Assembly: GCA_001899805.1 (NCBI GenBank)
Contig: MKWP01000014.1
Coordinates: forward strand, 558,001-622,000
Direction: 5' to 3'
Length of the DNA: 64,000 nt
DNA from: Lysobacterales bacterium 66-474
Lineage (GTDB): Bacteria; Pseudomonadota; Gammaproteobacteria; Xanthomonadales; Rhodanobacteraceae
Both the position numbers and the translations under genes were made by a program. Positions 1-7,261 of the stretch are shown piece by piece. Position 1 is the stretch's first letter. The number at the start of each line of letters is the position of its first letter. The notes under the pieces are model-generated. The model was not told where the DNA came from. It did not search any database and saw only the letters and a list, made by a program, of their open reading frames with translations.

Positions 1-296
1 ACAATGAAAAGGATCTGCTGCATCCGGGCGAGCTGGTCGAAGCGCGCCTCGCGGTCGGCGGCACCACCAAGCAACTCGCGGTACCCGCCACAGCCGTGGT
101 GCTGCTCCAGAACCAGCCGACCATCTTCCTCGCCAAAGGCAAGGGCCAGTTCGAGCCGGCGCCGGTGTTGACGGGGGACACCCGCGATGGCTGGACCGTG
201 ATCAAGCAGGGTCTGAAAGCCGGCGACACCTATGTGCGCGCCGGTGCCTTCGCCCTGAAGGCGCGCTTGCTGCGTTCGCAGTTGGGAGAAGAGTGA
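1..296 (+). CDS. RND efflux periplasmic adaptor subunit, C-terminal fragment
   Basis: The open frame enters from the left edge and ends at the TGA at 294-296, so only about 97 C-terminal residues are visible and the gene starts outside the window. The readable part (HPGELVEARL, then PATAVVLLQNQ and GDTYVRAGAFALKARL) matches the beta-barrel and membrane-proximal end of CzcB/CusB-type membrane fusion proteins. These link the inner-membrane RND pump to an outer-membrane channel in the periplasm. Its stop overlaps the start of the downstream czcA-type pump gene (TGATG), as expected for a czcCBA-like operon. The substrate cannot be deduced from this fragment alone. Confidence 0.85.
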   Translation, partial: NEKDLLHPGELVEARLAVGGTTKQLAVPATAVVLLQNQPTIFLAKGKGQFEPAPVLTGDTRDGWTVIKQGLKAGDTYVRAGAFALKARLLRSQLGEE

Positions 297-3200
297 TGCT
301 CGAACGTCTGGTCGAACTCTCGCTGCGTTTCAAGGTGCTGGTACTGATCGCCTTCGTGGTGATCGGTTTCCTGGGCTTCCAGGCCGTGCGCCAACTTCCC
401 ATCGACGCCTTTCCCGATGTCACACCGGTGCAGGTCAACGTGTACACCGAAGCGTCCGGCTTGGCGGCGGAAGACGTGGAGCAATTGTTGACCACGCCAG
501 TGGAATCGGCGCTGGCCGGCTTGCCCAAGGTGCAGGAAATCCGCTCCGTGAGTCTGTTCGGGCTGTCCTATGTGTCGGTCTATTTCGAAGATTCGATGGA
601 CATCTATTTCGCCCGGCAACTGGTCAACGAACGGCTGCAACAAGTGGGTGATCGCTTGCCGGCCGGTTACGGCAAGCCCGAGATGGGACCGAACACCTCC
701 GGTCTCGGGCAGGTGTTCTGGTACACGGTCGAGCGCGCCGATACCAAGCTCAAGGATGTCGCCCAAGCCAAGGCGCCCAGCGACATGGACCTGCGCACCC
801 TTCAGGACTGGACCATCCGCCTGATCCTGCGCACCGCGCCTGGCGTGGACGATGTCACTTCCTGGGGTGGGCAGGAAAAGCAATACCAGGTGCGCATCGA
901 TCCCTTGAAACTGATCGCGCACAAGCTCGGCTTCAAGGATGTGATCGAGGCCTTGCAGGCGAACAACGCCCAAGTCGGCGGCAACTTCATCAACGTCGGG
1001 CGTGAACAATACCTGGTACGCGGGCTCGGTCTGGTGCAGAACGCACAGGACATCGGCAACATCGTGCTGAAGAGCGAGGATGGCACCCCGGTCTACATGC
1101 GCGACGTGGCCGAGATCACCGAAGCCGGCGCACCCCGTACCGGTGCGGTCACCCGCGACGGCAAGGAAGTGGTGCTCGGCATGGCGCTCGCCCGCATTGG
1201 CGAGAACGCCAAGAGCGTGGTGGACGAGGTCAAGGCCAAACTCGATACGGTCAAGCAGGCACTGCCTCCGGGTGTCGTAGTCAAACCCGTCTACGAGCGT
1301 ACCGACCTGGTCAACGCCGCGGTGGAAACCGCCGTGCGCGCGCTGATCGAAGGTTCAATCCTGGTCGCGCTGGTGCTGTTCCTGTTTCTGGGCGAGCTGC
1401 GCAGTGCGCTGGTGGTGGTGATCGCCCTGCCACTGTCCATGCTGATCGCCTTCATTTGCATGAACCAAGTGGGCCTCTCGGCCAACCTGATGTCATTGGC
1501 GGGTCTCGCGATCGGCATCGGCATGATGGTGGACGGCGCGGTGGTGATGGTGGAGAACGCGTTTCGCATCATGGCCGAGCGCAAGGCACACGGCGAACCC
1601 GTGGACCGCACCGCGGCGGTGCTCACCGCCGCGCGGGAAGTCGCCAACCCCATTGCGTTTGCGATCCTGATCATCATCGTGGTGTTCCTGCCGCTGTTCA
1701 GCCTGCAAGGGCTCGAAGGCAAGATGTTCAAGCCAATGGCGTTCAACATCAGCTTTGCGATGGCAGGCTCGTTGATCCTGGCGTTGACCTTGATCCCGGT
1801 GCTGGCTGCGCTGGTGTTGAAGCCCAAGGAGGAGAAGGACACGCGCTTGGTGTCGTTCCTGAAGCGCCATTACGCGCGTGTGCTGGCGTGGTCGCTGGCA
1901 CGCAGGAAGATCGTACTCGCCATCGCCGGCGGCGCGTTGCTTGGCAGCCTCGCGCTGTTCCCATTCCTCGGCAAGGAGTTCATGCCGAACCTGAAGGAAG
2001 GCGCGATCATGTGGCGCATCACTTCCATTCCGTCGGCGTCGCTGGACGAATCCATCGGCATCTCCAAGGAGGTGGCCGCACTCGTCAAGCAGAAGTTCCC
2101 GGAAGTGGAAACGACACTGGCCATGATCGGCCGCGCCGAAAAGGGCGAGACGGCCGATGTCAATTACATGGAGGTGTACACCCCGCTCAAGCCCAAGGAT
2201 CAGTGGCGCGACGGGCAGACCCTGGAGAGCATCGAGGAAGCGATGCAAAAGGAACTGTCCGCGGCGTTGCCCACAGCGGTGGTGAGTTACACCCAGCCGA
2301 TCCAGATGCGCATCGAGGAACTGATCTCGGGCGTGCGCGCCACCTTGGCGTTGAAACTCTACGGCGATGACCTGGGCGAACTGGATCGTTTGAGCGCGAA
2401 GGTCAAGGATGTGCTGGCGGGCGTTCCCGGTGTGGCCGACCTGGCGCTGGAAGCAAACATCGGCAAGCCGCAAATCCGCATCCAGGTGGACCGCGATGCA
2501 CTGGCCCGCTATGGCCTCAACGCCGACGACGTGCTCACGGTGGTGAAGAACGGCATCGGGGGTGAGCCGGTATCGGTCCTGCTCGATGGCGTCAAACGTT
2601 TCGACATCACGGTGCAACTGGACAAGGCCGACAAGGCATCCATGCAGGCGATCGAGCGCATTCCGCTGCGCGCGCCGAACGGATCGCTGGTGCAACTGTC
2701 GCAAGTCGCCAAGGTCAGCGACGCGGAGGGCTACTCCTTCATTCGCCGCGAACAGCTGCAACGCTACGCAGTGGTCCAGATGGACGTGCGCGGCCGCGAC
2801 ATCAATGGCTTCGTCCAGGAAGCCAACGCGAAGATCGCGCAAGCCGTGAAGCTGCCGACCGGCTACTACACCGAATGGGGTGGCGCCTTCGAAAACCAGC
2901 AGCGCGCACTGGCGCGGCTGTCGCTGATCGTGCCGGTGACGATCTTCTTCATCTTCGTGCTGCTCTACACCGCATTCAATTCGGTGAAATACGCCGCACT
3001 GATCCTCGCCAATGTGCCGTTCGCCATCATCGGTGGCATCGTCGGCTTGGCGATCACCGGCCAATACCTGTCAGTGCCCTCGGCGATCGGCTTCATCGCC
3101 GTGTTCGGCGTGGCGATGCTGAACGGCATCGTACTGGTCAGTTTCTTGAACCAGCAGCGTGAGAAGGGATTTGCCGTACGCGACGCCGTGATCTCGGGCA

Positions 3201-3436
3201 CCGCGCTACGTCTGCGTCCGGTACTGATGACCGCGAGCGTCGCGATCCTCGGCCTCGTGCCGATGCTGCTGTCCAGCGGCGTGGGCGCGGAAACCCAGCG
3301 TCCGCTTGCGACCGTGGTGGTCGGCGGCTTGATCACTTCGACCTTGCTGACGCTGGTGTTGCTGCCGGTGCTGTACGACTGGATCGAGGAACGCGCCGCC
3401 CGGCGCCTCGCGAAATCACAGGAGGACACCCCATGA
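296..3436 (+). CDS. czcA: heavy-metal efflux RND transporter, CzcA family
   Basis: A 1046-residue inner-membrane RND pump of the heavy-metal (HME) class, which drives metal ions from periplasm or cytoplasm through a tripartite channel using the proton gradient. It starts MLERLVELSLRFK, has the usual two repeats of one TM helix, a large periplasmic loop and five or six TM helices, and ends in ERAARRLAKSQEDTP. The TM4 proton-relay segment reads GIGMMVDGAVVMVEN near residues 405-420. It keeps the second Asp and the Glu of the CzcA pattern but lacks the first Asp (DFG in CzcA), so the ion class is uncertain and need not be Zn/Co/Cd. The ATG at 296 was preferred to a GTG one codon earlier because it overlaps the upstream stop. 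The gene overlaps the next by ATGA. Confidence 0.9.
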   Translation: MLERLVELSLRFKVLVLIAFVVIGFLGFQAVRQLPIDAFPDVTPVQVNVYTEASGLAAEDVEQLLTTPVESALAGLPKVQEIRSVSLFGLSYVSVYFEDSMDIYFARQLVNERLQQVGDRLPAGYGKPEMGPNTSGLGQVFWYTVERADTKLKDVAQAKAPSDMDLRTLQDWTIRLILRTAPGVDDVTSWGGQEKQYQVRIDPLKLIAHKLGFKDVIEALQANNAQVGGNFINVGREQYLVRGLGLVQNAQDIGNIVLKSEDGTPVYMRDVAEITEAGAPRTGAVTRDGKEVVLGMALARIGENAKSVVDEVKAKLDTVKQALPPGVVVKPVYERTDLVNAAVETAVRALIEGSILVALVLFLFLGELRSALVVVIALPLSMLIAFICMNQVGLSANLMSLAGLAIGIGMMVDGAVVMVENAFRIMAERKAHGEPVDRTAAVLTAAREVANPIAFAILIIIVVFLPLFSLQGLEGKMFKPMAFNISFAMAGSLILALTLIPVLAALVLKPKEEKDTRLVSFLKRHYARVLAWSLARRKIVLAIAGGALLGSLALFPFLGKEFMPNLKEGAIMWRITSIPSASLDESIGISKEVAALVKQKFPEVETTLAMIGRAEKGETADVNYMEVYTPLKPKDQWRDGQTLESIEEAMQKELSAALPTAVVSYTQPIQMRIEELISGVRATLALKLYGDDLGELDRLSAKVKDVLAGVPGVADLALEANIGKPQIRIQVDRDALARYGLNADDVLTVVKNGIGGEPVSVLLDGVKRFDITVQLDKADKASMQAIERIPLRAPNGSLVQLSQVAKVSDAEGYSFIRREQLQRYAVVQMDVRGRDINGFVQEANAKIAQAVKLPTGYYTEWGGAFENQQRALARLSLIVPVTIFFIFVLLYTAFNSVKYAALILANVPFAIIGGIVGLAITGQYLSVPSAIGFIAVFGVAMLNGIVLVSFLNQQREKGFAVRDAVISGTALRLRPVLMTASVAILGLVPMLLSSGVGAETQRPLATVVVGGLITSTLLTLVLLPVLYDWIEERAARRLAKSQEDTP

Positions 3437-3762
3437 AAGAAGTCAAAGCGTTTATTCATCGTGGCCGTATCGTCGACATCATCCATGCGTTGGAGGACGC
3501 GGGATTTCGTTATCTGTCGGTGAGCGACGTCAAGGGCTTGCTGCAGGCGCTGAGTGCGCAGGAACAGACATATTCGATGGAACTGGGCGAACGGGTAACC
3601 AGACAGATCAAGCTCGAAGTGTTCTGCGAGGACGATCAGGCCGAACGCGCGGTGCAACTGATCCGCCTGCACGGGCGCACCGGTCAGAGCGTGGCCGGCT
3701 GGGTTTACCAGAGTACCGTCGATCGTGCGTGGCCGATCGACGGGCGTGTGGACAACGACTGA
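3433..3762 (+). CDS. PII-like signalling protein of the metal-pump-linked group
   Basis: A 109-residue GlnB/PII-fold protein, starting MKEVKAFIHRGRIVDIIHAL and carrying the ELGERVTRQIKLEVFCEDD segment that follows the T-loop in PII proteins. Its ATG overlaps the czcA stop (ATGA), so it is translated with the pump. PII proteins are trimeric cytoplasmic sensors that bind ATP/ADP/2-oxoglutarate and touch membrane transporters such as AmtB. A PII branch encoded beside HME-RND pumps (PII-NG) has been described. The T-loop region here lacks the classical uridylylation Tyr context (RGxxYxV), so control by GlnD is unlikely. A role in gating or sensing for the adjacent pump is inferred from position only. 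Confidence 0.8.
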   Translation: MKEVKAFIHRGRIVDIIHALEDAGFRYLSVSDVKGLLQALSAQEQTYSMELGERVTRQIKLEVFCEDDQAERAVQLIRLHGRTGQSVAGWVYQSTVDRAWPIDGRVDND

Positions 3763-3763
3763 T

Positions 3764-3792
3764 CGCAGCGACGGGAGCGCACCCGCGCTGCG
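3764..3792 (+). terminator. possible hairpin after the czcA-PII genes
   Basis: Seven-base arms CGCAGCG (3764-3770) and CGCTGCG (3786-3792) face each other across a 15-base loop just after the PII stop codon. There is no T-tract, so it would be at best a weak or Rho-assisted terminator. Confidence 0.25.
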
Positions 3793-3894
3793 TCGATGTC
3801 ATTTCATAACACGGCGGCGGCCGCATAGAGTGGCCGTCGTGATGAGGGATCCCAATGCTTGAACCATGCACGCAAGCTATCGGGTTACTGGCTG

Positions 3895-4515
3895 ATGACT
3901 GACACATGCTGCGCCACCACCATCGATATCGCGGCATTGCAGGCACGGCAGCGTCGAGTGTTGATGATCGTGCTGGCGATCAACCTCGCCACCTTCGTGA
4001 TGATGCTGGCCGCGGCGATCTACAGCGGCTCGTCGTCGCTGCTGTCCGGCGGATTGGACAATCTTGGCGATGCGCTCACCTACCTCTTGAGCCTTGCGGT
4101 CATTGGTGCCAGTGGTCGCGCGAAAGCCCGGGTGGCGCTGTTCAAGGGCGCGCTGATTCTCGGCGCTGCGCTCGCGGTTGCCATCCAGATTGGCTGGCGT
4201 CTCCTGCATCCGGGCGTACCGATCTTCGAGGCGATCGGTATCGCCGCTTTGCTGAACCTGGCCGCCAATGGCGTGTGTCTGCGCTTGCTGATGCCTTACC
4301 GCAAGGGCGACGTCAACATGGCCTCGGCCTGGGAATGTTCGCGCAATGACGTGTTCGAGGGTATCGCCGTACTGGCTGCGGCCGCCGGCGTCGGCATCTT
4401 CGGCGCCGGCTGGCCCGATCTGCTGGTTGCGTCGGCGTTGTTGTTGTTGTTTCTGCGCTCGGCATGGCGGGTGTTCCGCATGGCGTGGCGCAGCTACACG
4501 AACGGAGAAAAGTAA
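3895..4515 (+). CDS. cation diffusion facilitator-like transporter (short form)
   Basis: A 206-residue inner-membrane protein of the CDF superfamily, in the short form that lacks the cytoplasmic C-terminal domain. The Cys-rich start MTDTCC, followed by RQRRVLMIVLAINLATF, is typical of this group. TM2 has SLLSGGLDNLGDAL with the Asp pair expected for metal binding, and TM5 has GDVNMASAWECSRNDVFEG, the usual CDF signature. The ATG at 3895 is chosen over an upstream TTG at 3859 because homologues begin with the Cys motif. It overlaps the following czcD-like gene (TAATG), so both CDF proteins are made together. The likely substrate is Zn, Co, Cd or a similar divalent ion. Fragments of genes of this same family recur at 5460, 6597, 11520 and 14538. 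Confidence 0.8.
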   Translation: MTDTCCATTIDIAALQARQRRVLMIVLAINLATFVMMLAAAIYSGSSSLLSGGLDNLGDALTYLLSLAVIGASGRAKARVALFKGALILGAALAVAIQIGWRLLHPGVPIFEAIGIAALLNLAANGVCLRLLMPYRKGDVNMASAWECSRNDVFEGIAVLAAAAGVGIFGAGWPDLLVASALLLLFLRSAWRVFRMAWRSYTNGEK

Positions 4516-5420
4516 TGAGTACCGGCCACGATCATGTGGGTACGGAGGTCAAGCACGAGACGCCGCTGTGGTGGGCACTCGGCCTGACCAGTACGTTCCT
4601 TGTCGTTGAGATCATCGGCGGTCTGCTTACCAACAGTTTGGCTTTGTTGTCGGACGCGGCACACATGGCCACTGACGTGATCGCGCTGACGATCTCGCTG
4701 ACCGCCGTACGCCTGACTCGACGTCCGCCCGACGCGAAACGCACCTATGGTTACGCGCGCATGGAAGCCATCGGCGCACTCGTCAACGGTGGCCTGCTGT
4801 TCCTCGTCGCCGGTTACATCTTGTGGGAGGCGGCGCGGCGCTTCAGCGAACCGCCTTCGGTGGCCTCCACTGGCATGTTGGTGATCGCAGCACTCGGGTT
4901 GGGGGTCAACCTCATCTCGATGCGATTGCTCAAGGCCGGCAGCGGTGAAAGCCTCAATGTGAAGGGTGCGTATCTGGAAGTTTGGGCCGACATGCTCGGT
5001 TCGGTCGGCGTCATCGTCGCCGCCTTGATCATCAAGTTCACCGGCTTCTACCTTGCCGATCCCATCATCGCCGTGTTGATTGGTCTGTGGGTACTGCCGC
5101 GGACATGGATATTGCTGCGAGAGGCAGGAAATGTCCTGATGGAAGGGGCACCTCGTGGCGTCGATACTGAACGGGTCCGCGCGGAAATGCTGGCGACTCC
5201 AGGCGTGGCTGCACTGCACGATGTGCACATATGGGCGCTGAGCAGCACGCGTTCGGCGATGGCGGCACACGTGATCATGGATGGCGGCGCATCAGGCGCG
5301 GAGGCATTGCGGCTCCGGCTGGCGCAGATGCTGGAAGCGCGCTTTGACATCCATCATGTGACACTCCAAGTTGAAACCACGCCGTGTGGGCGTGGGTGTG
5401 AAGCGCCACAAAAGGTTTGA
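4515..5420 (+). CDS. czcD: CzcD-type cation diffusion facilitator
   Basis: A 301-residue CDF transporter expected to exchange cytoplasmic Zn/Cd/Co for protons. The N-terminus carries a short His/Asp stretch (TGHDHVG), and TM2 has LLSDAAHMATDV with the conserved Asp and His/Asp ligands. TM5 has GAYLEVWADMLGS, where Glu stands four residues before the Asp; many CDF proteins have His there. The C-terminal cytoplasmic domain (LHDVHIWALSSTRSAMAAHV) is complete and ends in a Cys-containing tail, TTPCGRGCE. The start is the ATG overlapping the previous stop. It forms a two-gene unit with the short CDF upstream. Confidence 0.9.
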   Translation: MSTGHDHVGTEVKHETPLWWALGLTSTFLVVEIIGGLLTNSLALLSDAAHMATDVIALTISLTAVRLTRRPPDAKRTYGYARMEAIGALVNGGLLFLVAGYILWEAARRFSEPPSVASTGMLVIAALGLGVNLISMRLLKAGSGESLNVKGAYLEVWADMLGSVGVIVAALIIKFTGFYLADPIIAVLIGLWVLPRTWILLREAGNVLMEGAPRGVDTERVRAEMLATPGVAALHDVHIWALSSTRSAMAAHVIMDGGASGAEALRLRLAQMLEARFDIHHVTLQVETTPCGRGCEAPQKV

Positions 5421-5459
5421 TTTCGCACACCGGCCGGTTGGTGCTGCCGACCCTCTCAG

Positions 5460-5560
5460 AGACCTTCCGACTTGATCGTGGGCATCGCCATCGATCTTCA
5501 CATGATCACGGCAGTGATCGAAATCCTGCGCGAGGCGCGGGGAGGCCGATTCCGCCGAAG
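5460..5560 (+). pseudogene. relic: 3' end of a CDF transporter gene
   Basis: In the frame of position 5469 the DNA reads DLIVGIAIDLHMITAVIEI followed by LREAR. This matches the last helix and tail of the short CDF family (compare the relics ending at 11857 and 14781). No start codon or upstream part is attached, and the frame runs on into unrelated sequence. It is a remnant about 30 codons long in the gap between czcD and the next gene. The remaining bases of this 262-base gap show nothing else recognisable. Confidence 0.6.
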
Positions 5561-5682
5561 CAATCAAATCGTAACGCGAAAGTGCGTTGCACTTGGAAAT
5601 TGAACCTGCCTTCTTCACGGGCCGATACCAAGGGAGCGGGAGAGGTTTCGCAAGAGTGCCGACACGAACGACAGGTGATCCA

Positions 5683-6531
5683 ATGATGCCATCGATCATA
5701 AAGCATCTTCATTTCGAAAAAACGAATGTCAGTTTCCGGAAGAGGCTCCGACTGTTCTTTATTGTCGGTGTGATGGTGCTGCTGCTTGGCTGCGTCAAGG
5801 CAGCGATCCACTACTATGGATTGGAGTTCCTCGAACTTAACCGATTGCTGACGAGCGGCATCGCCGGCGCCATCTTTATCATTGGCTTCCTGCTGTCGAG
5901 CGTTCTAGCAGACTATAGGGAGGCGGAGGCCATTCTGCCCACCATCCGCACTGCAATTGAGGCGATCGATGGAGACCTGGAGTCATTCGCCGTCGAGAAT
6001 CCGGACTTCAACTTCGAGGAATGTCGCGGGATTCTCATTGGAATTATCAATAAACTTCGCCGTGGTCTGGGCCCCGACAAGGGTCACAGTGATATTCCCC
6101 CCGCTTTAGATGAGGTGGCCAGATTGACGCCGATCTTCGGTCGGCTCGCGAAGATGGGCATGGCTTCGGACTGGGTCATACGGCTGCGAACCAAGCAAGA
6201 TGTCATTCGAAACGCCATGCTGCGTATCTATCAATTTCAGCGCCTCAAGTTCGTCCCTTCTGTGCATGTGCTGGTCCAGACGCTGGTGTTATGGATCGTG
6301 GCGATGCTGCTCTTCCTGAAGACGGAGGACGCTCCTGCCGCTGCGATCATGATCGGTTTTATCACCTACATGTTTATCTATGCAATGTACTTGGTGCGGC
6401 TGCTCGAACAACCTTTTGCAAAGGGCCACGATTCGCTGGACGACGTCAGCTTCTTCCTGTTGAATGAGCTTGAATCGAAACTTCGTAGCGGCGTCGGTCA
6501 GAACGCAGTTTCTCCGCATTCGGGAAATTGA
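5683..6531 (+). CDS. bestrophin-like multi-span membrane protein (tentative)
   Basis: A 282-residue inner-membrane protein with four predicted hydrophobic segments: residues about 25-45 (FFIVGVMVLLLGCVKAA), 55-75 (TSGIAGAIFIIGFLLSS), then a pair at about 205-245. A soluble, charged middle region lies between the two pairs. The pattern of two helix pairs, with YLVRLLEQPF near the end, resembles bestrophin-like anion-channel domain proteins, but I do not recognise a specific family. The ATG at 5683 follows an AGGTGA ribosome site by about seven bases. Codon use and base composition are less GC-extreme than in the metal genes around it, which suggests separate origin. It lies alone between CDF relics; no metal role can be shown. 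Confidence 0.5.
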   Translation: MMPSIIKHLHFEKTNVSFRKRLRLFFIVGVMVLLLGCVKAAIHYYGLEFLELNRLLTSGIAGAIFIIGFLLSSVLADYREAEAILPTIRTAIEAIDGDLESFAVENPDFNFEECRGILIGIINKLRRGLGPDKGHSDIPPALDEVARLTPIFGRLAKMGMASDWVIRLRTKQDVIRNAMLRIYQFQRLKFVPSVHVLVQTLVLWIVAMLLFLKTEDAPAAAIMIGFITYMFIYAMYLVRLLEQPFAKGHDSLDDVSFFLLNELESKLRSGVGQNAVSPHSGN

Positions 6532-6596
6532 TCGATGGCACTGAATAGGATCAGTGCGATGCGATGGAAGGCCGCTCATCTGTCAGAATATGGAGG

Positions 6597-6725
6597 ATGA
6601 GCGGTTGCGGATGCCAGCACGAAGCACAGGATCGCGCCCAGCGGCGCGCCTTGATGATCGCACTCGACCTGAACGCAGCGATGTTCGTGGTCGGCATGGG
6701 TCAGCGCCCGAAACAGAAAAAATGT
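6597..6725 (+). pseudogene. relic: 5' end of a CDF transporter gene
   Basis: The ATG at 6597 opens MSGCGCQHEAQDRAQRRAL, then LNAAMFVVGMG. This is the Cys-rich leader and first helix of the CDF family seen intact at 3895. After about 35 codons the similarity stops and the frame continues into sequence antisense to the end of cadR. The rest of the gene is missing. It is the N-terminal counterpart of the C-terminal relics at 5460, 11520 and 14538. Confidence 0.6.
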
Positions 6726-6728
6726 AGG

Positions 6729-7172
6729 TCAAACTTTGCAAGCCTCCGCGCCGCCCACTCGGGCGGCATGGCAAGCGCAGCCTGAAAGCCCCTGCAGAAT
6801 TCCGCACGATGCTGCGGCACGAGCCCCGGAGCACCTCTCGCGCAACACAAGCAAGTGCCGCTTCAACTGCAATAGCGTCTCCACGCGGACCTCCACCTGC
6901 TGGATATGCTTATCCAACAGCGCGTTGACCTCTCCGCAATCCTGTGTCGGCGCACCCCGGTATCTCAGCAGCGCCCGCACTTCGGCAAGTGTCATGTCGA
7001 GAGAGCGGCAGTGGCGGATGAACTGCAGGCGTTCGACATGAGCGTCGTCATACAGTCGATAGTTGCTCCCGCTACGCATCGGCAAAGGTAACAAACCTTC
7101 AGTTTCGTAGTAACGGACGGTGACGACCTGGCACCCCGTGCGTCTGGCGAGTTCGCCGATTCTGATCCTCAT
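6729..7172 (-). CDS. cadR: MerR-family Cd(II)/Pb(II)-responsive regulator
   Basis: A 147-residue MerR activator starting MRIRIGELARRTGCQVVTVR. The winged HTH (residues 1-75, with RYYETEGLLP and NYRLYDDAHVERL) is followed by the dimerisation helix and metal loop. The ligand Cys residues of CadR/PbrR proteins are present: the segment DCGEVNALLDKHI (Cys near residue 77) and Cys residues in the ERCSG to GCACHA tail. The ATG at 7172 is chosen because the family starts at MxIGELA; an upstream in-frame start would run into the promoter. It is divergent from cadA with the MerR-type promoter between, so it should repress and, with Cd/Pb, activate that promoter by DNA distortion. Confidence 0.9.
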   Translation of the reverse strand: MRIRIGELARRTGCQVVTVRYYETEGLLPLPMRSGSNYRLYDDAHVERLQFIRHCRSLDMTLAEVRALLRYRGAPTQDCGEVNALLDKHIQQVEVRVETLLQLKRHLLVLRERCSGARAAASCGILQGLSGCACHAARVGGAEACKV

Positions 7173-7195
7173 GGAATCACTTCCGAAAAATGAGC

Positions 7196-7226
7196 TTGAC
7201 TCTATAGTAGCTATAGGGATTCTAAT
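7196..7226 (+). promoter_or_regulatory. MerR-type promoter/operator of cadA
   Basis: The -35 TTGACT (7196-7201) and -10 TCTAAT (7221-7226) are separated by 19 bases instead of 17, the hallmark of MerR-family promoters. The spacer holds the dyad CTATAGTAGCTATAG. This is close to published CadR/PbrR operators, in which CTATAG-like arms flank a short centre. It lies between divergent cadR and cadA. Confidence 0.85.
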
Positions 7227-7261
7227 CAACAACTACGCTGTCGATTGATGAAGGTGCCGTC

